A DNA stretch of 5,322 bases from Halothiobacillus neapolitanus (GTDB lineage Bacteria > Pseudomonadota > Gammaproteobacteria > Halothiobacillales > Halothiobacillaceae): positions 11,752 through 17,073 of the forward strand of contig DYLI01000018.1 of the NCBI GenBank assembly GCA_020722165.1, in the 5' to 3' direction. The notes beneath the pieces were generated by a model, which saw only the letters and a list, made by a program, of their open reading frames with translations, was not told the origin of the DNA and ran no database searches. The position numbers were made by a program, and so were the translations under genes. Each line of letters begins with the position of its first letter. Within the stretch, counting starts at the first letter, position 1. This document shows, piece by piece, positions 1-5,322 of this stretch.

Positions 1-4
1 AGCA

Positions 5-22
5 CTCTGTGTCCTCTGTGGC
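5..22. repeat. Two-copy CTCTGTG direct repeat in the carB leader
   Basis: Seen in the sequence: the heptamer CTCTGTG occurs at 5-11 and again at 14-20, giving two 9-bp units, CTCTGTGTC and CTCTGTGGC. The short spacer before carB is otherwise A-rich (about 24-39). From memory, phrases of this kind (CTCTGTG..CTCTGTGGC followed by TAAA) recur as dispersed intergenic sequence in environmental bacterial genomes, so this may be the edge of such an element. A chance low-complexity repeat is also possible because only 45 bp of spacer are visible. Confidence 0.4.
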
Positions 23-45
23 TAAAGATAAAAAAGTAAGCCGCC

Positions 46-3000
46 ATGCCAAAACGTACAGATATTCAAAGCATCCTCATTATTGGCGCAGGCCCGATCA
101 TCATCGGCCAGGCCTGCGAGTTCGATTACTCTGGAGCGCAAGCCTGTAAAGCGCTGCGTGAGGAGGGTTATCGCGTCATTTTGGTGAACTCCAATCCGGC
201 GACGATCATGACCGACCCGGAAATGGCGGATGCAACCTATATCGAGCCGATTGACTGGCAAACCGTGGCCAAAATCATCGAAAAAGAGCGCCCCGATGCG
301 GTGTTGCCGACCATGGGCGGGCAGACGGCGTTGAATTGCGCGCTTGATCTGGATCGTGAAGGCATCCTGAGCAAGTTTGGGGTGGAACTGATCGGCGCGA
401 GCGCCGATGCGATTGATATGGCGGAGGATCGTGAGCGCTTCCGTGAAGCCATGACTGAAATCGGCTTGAGCACGCCCAAGTCGTTCATCGTGCACAGCTT
501 GGAAGAAGCGCTGCAAATCCAGCCGCAGATTGGCTACCCGGTCATCATTCGCCCATCTTTCACCATGGGCGGCACCGGTGGCGGTATCGCCTACAACCGC
601 GAAGAGTATGAAGAAATCGTGCGTCGTGGTCTGGATTTGTCGCCCACGCGCGAGCTGTTGGTTGAAGAATCCGTGCTCGGTTGGAAAGAGTACGAGATGG
701 AAGTGGTGCGCGATAAAGCCGACAACGCGATTATTGTCTGCTCCATCGAAAACTTTGACCCGATGGGTGTGCATACCGGCGATTCGATTACCGTCGCCCC
801 GGCGCAAACGCTGACCGATAAGGAATACCAGATCATGCGCAACGCCTCATTGGCGGTGCTGCGTAAAATCGGTGTGGAAACCGGCGGCTCGAACGTGCAG
901 TTTGCGATCAACCCGGCCGATGGCCACATGATTGTGATCGAGATGAACCCGCGTGTGTCGCGTTCTTCCGCGCTGGCCTCCAAGGCGACCGGCTTCCCGA
1001 TTGCCAAAATCGCCGCCAAGCTGGCGGTGGGCTATACGCTGGACGAGCTGCGTAACGACATTACCGGCGGCGCGACCCCGGCCTCATTTGAGCCGTCGAT
1101 TGATTACGTGGTCACCAAGGTGCCGCGTTTTACCTTTGAAAAATTCCCACGTGCCAATGATCGCCTGACCACGCAAATGAAGTCAGTCGGCGAAGTGATG
1201 GCCATGGGACGCACCTTCCAGGAGTCGCTGCAAAAAGCCTTGCGCGGTCTGGAAACTGGCATGGATGGTTTGAATGAAATTGTCGATAACACGCTGCCCG
1301 TCGATGAAATTCAATCCAAAATCGTGCAGGAAATGCGCATGCCGGGTGCGGATCGTATTTGGTATGTGGCCGATGCCTTCCGTCATGGTTTCAGCCGCGA
1401 CGAGATTCATGAACACTCCAAGATTGACCCCTGGTTCCTGATTCAGCTCGAAGAGATCGTGCAGGCTGAAAACGCCATCAAAGGTCGTGATATCGAAAGC
1501 TTCAATGCGGACGAGTTGCGTGATCTGAAACGCATGGGCTTTTCTGACCGCCGTTTGGCGCGTCTGCTGGATGACACCGAAAAATGCGTGCGCTCGCATC
1601 GTCACGAGCTTGGCGTGCGCCCGGTGTACAAGCGTGTGGACACCTGCGCGGGTGAGTTCGCCACGCAAACGGCGTACATGTATTCGACCTATGAAGATGA
1701 ATGCGAAGCGCGTCCGTCCGAGCGCGAGAAAATCATCGTGCTCGGCGGCGGGCCGAATCGTATCGGTCAGGGTATCGAGTTCGACTACTGCTGTGTCCAC
1801 GCCGCGCAAGCCTGCCGGGATGATGGTTACGAGACCATTATGGTTAACTGCAATCCGGAAACCGTATCCACCGATTATGATTCCTCCGACCGCCTGTATT
1901 TCGAGCCTTTGACGCTGGAAGACGTGCTGGAAATTATTCATATTGAAAAGCCCAAGGGCGTGATCGTGCAGTACGGCGGGCAGACGCCGCTGAAACTCGC
2001 ACGTGATTTGGAAAAAGCCGGTGCGCCGATTATCGGCACCACGCCGGACTCGATTGACCTTGCCGAAGACCGCGAGCGTTTCCAGAAATTGATTACCGAG
2101 CTTGGCCTGCGCCAGCCACCTAACCGCACGGCACGCTCTGCCGAGGAGGCCGTGCATTTGGCGGCGGATATTGGTTACCCGCTGGTGGTGCGTCCGTCCT
2201 ATGTGTTGGGCGGCCGTGCGATGGAAATTGTGCATGGCGAGGACGATTTGCGTCGTTACATGCGCGAAGCGGTCAAGGTATCGAATGACTCGCCCGTATT
2301 GCTGGATCGTTTTCTGGATGATGCGATTGAGCTGGATGTGGATGCCATTTGCGACGGCCACGATGTGCTGATCGGCGGCATTATGGAGCATATCGAGCAA
2401 GCGGGGGTGCATTCGGGCGATTCGGCCTGTTCCTTGCCGCCTTACAGCGTATCGGCCGAGCTGCAAGACCGCTTGCGCGAGCAGATTGGCCAAATGGCGC
2501 GCGGGCTGAAAGTGATTGGCCTGATGAACACGCAGTTTGCGGTCAAGGGTGATGATATTTATGTGTTAGAGGTTAACCCACGTGCCTCGCGCACCGTGCC
2601 GTTTGTATCCAAGGCCACCGGGCGGCCTTTAGCCAAAATTGCCGCCTTGTGCATGGTGGGTAAATCATTGCAAGAACAAGGTGTTACTGAGGAAATTGTG
2701 CCGAATTTCTATTCGGTCAAGGAAGCCGTGTTTCCGTTTATCAAGTTTGCAGGCGTTGACCCGGTGCTTGGGCCGGAAATGAAATCCACCGGCGAAGTGA
2801 TGGGTGTGGCTAAAACCTTCGGTGCCGCCTTTGCCAAAGCTCAGGCAGGCGCAGGCTCGCATCTCCCGACCGGAGGCCGCGCTTTTATCAGTGTGCGTAA
2901 AGAAGATCACGACAAGGCCGTATTGGTGGCGTTTGATTTGGTGCGGCATGGCTTTAATATCGTCGCTACGCGCGGCACGGCGGCCAGGCTGCAAGCGGCA

Positions 3001-3291
3001 GGCATTGCTTGCAATGTGGTCAACAAAGTGGTCGAAGGTCGCCCGCATATCGTTGATATGATTAAGAATGACGAGATTGATTTGATCGTGAATACCACCT
3101 CAGGGAATCGCCAGTCACTTTCCGATTCATCGGCCATTCGCCGCGAAGCCCTGCAGCGCAAGGTCACGTATTTCACGACCATTGCCGGAGCACGTGCGAC
3201 CTGCCAGGCCTTGAGTTATTTGAGCGAACCGCTGGATGTGAACCGTCTGCAAGACCTACATGCCGCATTGAGTAAGGATTTGAGCGTATGA
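46..3291 (+). CDS. carB: Carbamoyl-phosphate synthase large subunit
   Basis: Cytoplasmic CarB pairs with the glutaminase subunit CarA. It uses two ATP, bicarbonate and ammonia to make carbamoyl phosphate for pyrimidine and arginine synthesis. The 1081 residues (E. coli has 1073) show the full order: carboxyphosphate half about 1-403, oligomerisation domain about 404-555, carbamoyl-phosphate half about 556-938, and C-terminal MGS-like allosteric domain. First-half active-site residues sit at the E. coli numbers: R129, R169, H243, Q285, E299, N301. Second-half equivalents are shifted by one: R716, H789, Q830, E842, N844. The regulatory domain keeps T975, T978, K994 and N1016-T1017-T1018, which bind UMP/ornithine/IMP in the family, so feedback control is probably intact. 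The two halves are an ancient internal duplication, visible in the AEDRERF copies at 126-132 and near 676. The start at 46 matches the family N-terminus (MPKRTDI), but its ribosome site is weak (GTAAG at 36-40). The stop overlaps greA by 4 nt. carA is expected just upstream. Confidence 0.98.
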   Translation: MPKRTDIQSILIIGAGPIIIGQACEFDYSGAQACKALREEGYRVILVNSNPATIMTDPEMADATYIEPIDWQTVAKIIEKERPDAVLPTMGGQTALNCALDLDREGILSKFGVELIGASADAIDMAEDRERFREAMTEIGLSTPKSFIVHSLEEALQIQPQIGYPVIIRPSFTMGGTGGGIAYNREEYEEIVRRGLDLSPTRELLVEESVLGWKEYEMEVVRDKADNAIIVCSIENFDPMGVHTGDSITVAPAQTLTDKEYQIMRNASLAVLRKIGVETGGSNVQFAINPADGHMIVIEMNPRVSRSSALASKATGFPIAKIAAKLAVGYTLDELRNDITGGATPASFEPSIDYVVTKVPRFTFEKFPRANDRLTTQMKSVGEVMAMGRTFQESLQKALRGLETGMDGLNEIVDNTLPVDEIQSKIVQEMRMPGADRIWYVADAFRHGFSRDEIHEHSKIDPWFLIQLEEIVQAENAIKGRDIESFNADELRDLKRMGFSDRRLARLLDDTEKCVRSHRHELGVRPVYKRVDTCAGEFATQTAYMYSTYEDECEARPSEREKIIVLGGGPNRIGQGIEFDYCCVHAAQACRDDGYETIMVNCNPETVSTDYDSSDRLYFEPLTLEDVLEIIHIEKPKGVIVQYGGQTPLKLARDLEKAGAPIIGTTPDSIDLAEDRERFQKLITELGLRQPPNRTARSAEEAVHLAADIGYPLVVRPSYVLGGRAMEIVHGEDDLRRYMREAVKVSNDSPVLLDRFLDDAIELDVDAICDGHDVLIGGIMEHIEQAGVHSGDSACSLPPYSVSAELQDRLREQIGQMARGLKVIGLMNTQFAVKGDDIYVLEVNPRASRTVPFVSKATGRPLAKIAALCMVGKSLQEQGVTEEIVPNFYSVKEAVFPFIKFAGVDPVLGPEMKSTGEVMGVAKTFGAAFAKAQAGAGSHLPTGGRAFISVRKEDHDKAVLVAFDLVRHGFNIVATRGTAARLQAAGIACNVVNKVVEGRPHIVDMIKNDEIDLIVNTTSGNRQSLSDSSAIRREALQRKVTYFTTIAGARATCQALSYLSEPLDVNRLQDLHAALSKDLSV
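3273..3278 (+). promoter_or_regulatory. greA ribosome binding site inside the carB 3' end
   Basis: TAAGGA lies 9 nt before the greA ATG and matches the anti-Shine-Dalgarno end of 16S rRNA well. It sits within the last codons of carB, so ribosomes finishing carB pass over it. It supports the ATG at 3288 over the later in-frame ATG at 3303. Confidence 0.75.
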
Positions 3292-3764
3292 ACCGTGTTC
3301 CGATGACCGCCGTGGGCGCTGCGCGCCTTGAAGCAGAGTTAAAGCAACTACGTAGCGTGGAGCGCCCGCGCATCATTCAGGCGATTGCCACGGCGCGTGA
3401 ACTGGGCGATTTGAAAGAGAACGCCGAATATCACGCTGCACGAGATGAGCAAAGTTTCATCGAAGGGCGCATCAAGGAAATTGAAGGCAAGCTGTCCTTG
3501 GCGCAGATCATTGACGTGACCAAATTACCCAATACCGGCAAAGTCATTTTTGGCTGCACCGTGGTGGTATTGGAGGAAGAAAGCGGCAATGAGACCACCT
3601 ATAAATTGGTGGGCGATGACGAGGCCGACGTTAAACAAAACATGATTTCGGTGCATTCACCCGTAGCGCGTGCGCTGATCGGCAAACACATTGGTGACAC
3701 GATTATCTTCAAAGCACCCGTGGGCGAACGCACCTACGAAGTGCTTGAAGTGCATCATATTTGA
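3288..3764 (+). CDS. greA: Transcription elongation factor GreA
   Basis: GreA enters the secondary channel of RNA polymerase and stimulates cleavage of the 3' end of backtracked RNA, restarting stalled elongation complexes. The protein is 158 residues, the same length as E. coli GreA, and aligns without obvious gaps. Residues 1 to about 75 form the antiparallel coiled coil. Its tip carries GDLKENAEY at 40-48, with the acidic D41 and E44 that hold the catalytic metal in the family. Residues from about 80 form the FKBP-like domain, with GDDEAD at 109-114 and the SPVARALIGK signature at 124-133. The N-terminus MNRVPMT matches the family pattern MxxxPMT, which fixes the start at 3288. The ATGA overlap with carB and the embedded ribosome site imply co-transcription and translational coupling with carB. 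It looks like GreA rather than GreB on length and on the conserved C-terminal sequence. Nothing is unusual in the protein. Confidence 0.97.
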   Translation: MNRVPMTAVGAARLEAELKQLRSVERPRIIQAIATARELGDLKENAEYHAARDEQSFIEGRIKEIEGKLSLAQIIDVTKLPNTGKVIFGCTVVVLEEESGNETTYKLVGDDEADVKQNMISVHSPVARALIGKHIGDTIIFKAPVGERTYEVLEVHHI

Positions 3765-3769
3765 TTGAT

Positions 3770-3797
3770 GTAGTCGCCGCGCACTCGCCGCTCCTAC
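3770..3797. repeat. REP-like imperfect palindrome between greA and serS
   Basis: This 28-bp element fills most of the 46-bp greA-serS spacer. GTAG at 3770-3773 is the inverse of CTAC at 3794-3797. Moving inward, GC (3776-3777) pairs with GC (3790-3791) and GCG (3779-3781) with CGC (3786-3788), around a CACT loop, with symmetric mismatches between the stem blocks. On the - strand it begins GTAGGAGCGGCGAGTGCG, recalling the GTAGGAGC-type REP elements of Pseudomonas and relatives; a GTAG head before a stem-loop is typical of REPs mobilised by RAYT transposases. As RNA it could fold weakly and protect the carB-greA transcript 3' end. No U-tract follows, so it is not a standard intrinsic terminator. 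The REP assignment is inference: only one copy is visible. Confidence 0.55.
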
Positions 3798-3799
3798 CT

Positions 3800-3803
3800 A
3801 GGA
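3800..3803 (+). promoter_or_regulatory. serS ribosome binding site
   Basis: AGGA lies 7 nt before the serS ATG at 3811, a normal spacing. It is separated from the end of the REP-like element by only two bases. TCCT at 3792-3795, inside that element, is its exact complement and could pair with it across a 4-nt loop. Confidence 0.65.
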
Positions 3804-3810
3804 CATTGCC

Positions 3811-5085
3811 ATGCTAGACCCCAAACTTCTTCGTTCTGAACTGAATGCCGCCGCCGCTGGGCTTGCCCGTCGTGGCTTCGTGCTTGATGTGGCTACGTTT
3901 GATCGCCTTGAGAGCGAACGCAAGGATGCGCAGATCGAGTCCGAGCGCCTGCTGGCCGAGCGCAATAGCCGCTCCAAGGCCATCGGCCAGGCCAAGGCCA
4001 AGGGCGAGGATGTGCAGCCGCTGCTGGATGAGGTCGCAAGTCTTGGGGCACGTATGGATGCGGCTAAGGCGCGTTTCAACGCGGTCGCTGAACAGATGGA
4101 CGCGCTGTTGCTCCAGTTGCCTAACATTCCCCATGCCAGCGTGCCAGATGGCGAGGATGAGGCGGGTAATGTCGAGGTTAAGCGCTGGGGTGACCCCACG
4201 CGCTTCGCGTTCGAGCCTAAAGATCATGTCGCCTTGGGTGAAGGCTTGGGTACGATGGATTTTGCCGCTGGCGCCAAGCTGACCGGTAGCCGATTTGTGG
4301 TTCTCAAGCGTGATTTGGCACGGATGCACCGCGCCTTGACGCAGTTTATGCTGGATATGCATACCCAGGAGCACGGCTACCAAGAGGTGTATGTGCCGTA
4401 TCTGGTCAATGCGGACAGCTTGCGCGGCACCGGGCAGTTGCCCAAGTTTGAAGAAGATTTGTTCAAGTTGCAGGGCGACTCACCGTACTATCTGATTCCC
4501 ACCGCCGAAGTGCCGGTAACCAACTTGGTGCGTGATGAAATTCTGGATTTGGCGGGCTTGCCGCTGAAAATGGTGGCGCATACGCCGTGCTTTCGTTCCG
4601 AAGCCGGCTCTGCCGGGCGCGATACACGCGGCATGATTCGTCAGCATCAATTCGAGAAAGTCGAACTGGTGCAGATTGTGCGTCCTGAAGATTCATTTGA
4701 TGCGTTGGAAGAGCTGACCGCTCATGCTGAAGCCGTGCTGGAACGACTCGGTTTGCCATACCGCCGCATGGCCTTGTGTGCGGGCGATATGGGCTTTAGC
4801 GCCGCTAAAACCTACGATCTGGAAGTTTGGCTGCCCGCGCAGGACACCTATCGTGAAATCTCATCCTGCTCCAACTTTGAAGCCTTCCAGGCGCGCCGTT
4901 TGCAAGCGCGTTACCGCAATGCGGAGGGCAAGCCGGAGTTGGTGCATACCCTGAATGGCTCCGGTTTGGCGGTGGGACGTACTATGGTGGCGCTGTTGGA
5001 AAACTTCCAGGATGAGGGCGGGCGCATCGCCATTCCTGACGCATTGCGTAACTACATGGGTGGCCAGAGCCACTTGGGGAACTGA
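3811..5085 (+). CDS. serS: Serine--tRNA ligase (seryl-tRNA synthetase)
   Basis: This cytoplasmic class II aminoacyl-tRNA synthetase activates serine with ATP and charges tRNA-Ser (and tRNA-Sec where present). It has 424 residues, close to the E. coli length of 430, and starts MLDPKLLRSEL as the family does. Residues 1 to about 102 form the long helical coiled-coil arm that grips the tRNA variable arm, including ERNSRSKAIGQAKAKGED at 50-67. LPNIPH at 103-108 leads into the catalytic domain. The serine-recognition TAE triad is at 231-233 and motif 2 at 257-274 contains FRSE with R262 and E264. E285 follows in EKVELVQI, and motif 3 is NGSGLAVGR at 382-390 with R390. A TYREISSCSN segment precedes motif 3. 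All landmarks of a working bacterial SerRS are present. The start has a good ribosome site (AGGA, 7 nt). I see no convincing promoter in the 46-bp spacer, so it may be read through from carB-greA. Confidence 0.98.
   Translation: MLDPKLLRSELNAAAAGLARRGFVLDVATFDRLESERKDAQIESERLLAERNSRSKAIGQAKAKGEDVQPLLDEVASLGARMDAAKARFNAVAEQMDALLLQLPNIPHASVPDGEDEAGNVEVKRWGDPTRFAFEPKDHVALGEGLGTMDFAAGAKLTGSRFVVLKRDLARMHRALTQFMLDMHTQEHGYQEVYVPYLVNADSLRGTGQLPKFEEDLFKLQGDSPYYLIPTAEVPVTNLVRDEILDLAGLPLKMVAHTPCFRSEAGSAGRDTRGMIRQHQFEKVELVQIVRPEDSFDALEELTAHAEAVLERLGLPYRRMALCAGDMGFSAAKTYDLEVWLPAQDTYREISSCSNFEAFQARRLQARYRNAEGKPELVHTLNGSGLAVGRTMVALLENFQDEGGRIAIPDALRNYMGGQSHLGN
5076..5080 (+). promoter_or_regulatory. Candidate ribosome binding site for the carrier-protein gene
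   Basis: GGGGA within the last serS codons is the only purine-rich Shine-Dalgarno-like stretch upstream of the carrier-protein frame. It is 9 nt before an in-frame TTG at 5090, 21 nt before ATG 5102 and 45 nt before ATG 5126. It could therefore serve only the TTG start, which would add a 12-residue extension relative to 5126. The match may be fortuitous, because it is also serS coding sequence. Confidence 0.3.
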
Positions 5086-5125
5086 GCGTTTGTTGCCGTT
5101 CATGCTTCAGGCTGATTTTCCGCCT

Positions 5126-5322
5126 ATGTCCGCTTTTTCTCCAACGCATGATCTTGAGGCCGACTTGCGCGCTATCCTGCACGATGCCTTGCAATTAGGG
5201 GATGAAGTGCAACATTTCAATGCGCAGACCGCCTTGCTTGGCAGTCTGCCGCAGCTTGATTCGATGGGGGTTTTGGCGGTTTTGACCGCGCTCGATCAAC
5301 AGCTTGGCGTCACGATTCATGA
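5126..5322 (+). CDS. Acyl carrier protein, partial (possibly exosortase A system-associated)
   Basis: This is the 5' part of a gene cut by the window edge; 65 codons are visible from the ATG at 5126. The product resembles a small phosphopantetheine-binding acyl carrier protein: an amphipathic first helix (LEADLRAILHDALQLGD), then LLGSLPQLDSMGVLAVLTAL, in which the Ser of LDSM (codon 5261-5263, residue 46 from this start) is the expected 4'-phosphopantetheine site at the head of helix 2. The context is LDSM rather than the GxDSL of fatty-acid AcpP. In my memory, LLGxxPELDSMAV followed by a TALE helix is typical of the carrier proteins beside exosortase A / PEP-CTERM polysaccharide genes. The start is uncertain: the same frame is open from TTG 5090 (GGGGA at 5076-5080, spacing 9) and ATG 5102. 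I chose 5126 because it gives the usual short N-terminus before helix 1, although it lacks a good ribosome site. The carrier-protein call is fairly secure; the pathway is inferred. Confidence 0.75.
   Translation, partial: MSAFSPTHDLEADLRAILHDALQLGDEVQHFNAQTALLGSLPQLDSMGVLAVLTALDQQLGVTIH

Noticed and set aside
22..807. A 261-codon open frame on the - strand opposite the start of carB
   Set aside because: It is a shadow of carB with composition typical of antisense translation and no recognisable domain or independent ribosome site.
415..2090. Repeated sequence within carB (AEDRERF and neighbouring codons in both halves)
   Set aside because: This is the known ancient gene duplication within all CarB proteins, not a recent repeat or recombination event.
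1183..2493. A 436-codon open frame on the - strand opposite carB
   Set aside because: It lies wholly antisense to a highly conserved carB region with every catalytic residue intact. Its translation is rich in His, Arg and Gln with no recognisable family, as expected from the reverse strand of GC-biased coding sequence.
3745..3773. A sigma-70 promoter for serS
   Set aside because: TTGAAG at 3745-3750 looks like a -35 box, but no acceptable -10 hexamer lies 16-18 bp downstream.
3768..3773. ATGTAG start-stop minimal frame after greA
   Set aside because: It has no ribosome binding site of its own and arises from the GTAG head of the palindrome; chance is the simplest explanation.
3770..3797. 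Rho-independent terminator after greA
   Set aside because: The palindrome has internal mismatches and is followed by CTAGGACATT, not a T-run, so a standard intrinsic terminator is not supported.
3814..4383. A 189-codon open frame on the - strand opposite serS
   Set aside because: It is antisense to the conserved SerRS coiled-coil arm and start of the catalytic domain; no family resemblance.

Overview
The window is an ordinary, densely packed chromosomal stretch. All real genes lie on the + strand: carB (46-3291), greA (3288-3764), serS (3811-5085), and the start of a fourth gene that runs off the right edge (about 5126-5322), which encodes an acyl carrier protein. Moderately high GC, the carB-greA junction with an ATGA overlap, and proteins that align closely with the E. 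coli family members point to a proteobacterium. The partial carrier protein resembles those linked to exosortase A / PEP-CTERM loci, which favours a betaproteobacterium (Nitrosomonadales-like) or an environmental gammaproteobacterium. This placement is inferred from remembered family features, not from a search.

Layout. Positions 1-45 are the tail of an intergenic spacer. It contains a short CTCTGTG direct repeat and only a weak ribosome binding site for carB; carA probably lies just upstream but is not visible. carB encodes the large subunit of carbamoyl-phosphate synthetase and is complete, with all four domains and the key catalytic and effector-binding residues. greA starts inside the last codons of carB, with a strong Shine-Dalgarno site embedded in carB, so the two are probably co-transcribed and translationally coupled. 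A 46-bp spacer (3765-3810) holds a REP-like imperfect palindrome flanked by GTAG/CTAC, followed immediately by the serS ribosome binding site. serS is complete. After it comes a spacer of about 40 bp and the 5' part of the carrier-protein gene, with a phosphopantetheine-type serine in a LDSM context.

How the genes relate. carB supplies carbamoyl phosphate for pyrimidines and arginine. GreA rescues backtracked RNA polymerase. SerRS charges tRNA-Ser and tRNA-Sec where the latter is present. They form a housekeeping block with no common pathway. The carrier protein is the only sign of accessory biology: it may be the first gene of an exosortase A-type extracellular polysaccharide / PEP-CTERM locus continuing beyond the window. 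I see no tRNA, rRNA, CRISPR array, insertion sequence or convincing rho-independent terminator, and no evidence of an undescribed system inside the window. The non-coding stretches are all under 50 bp.
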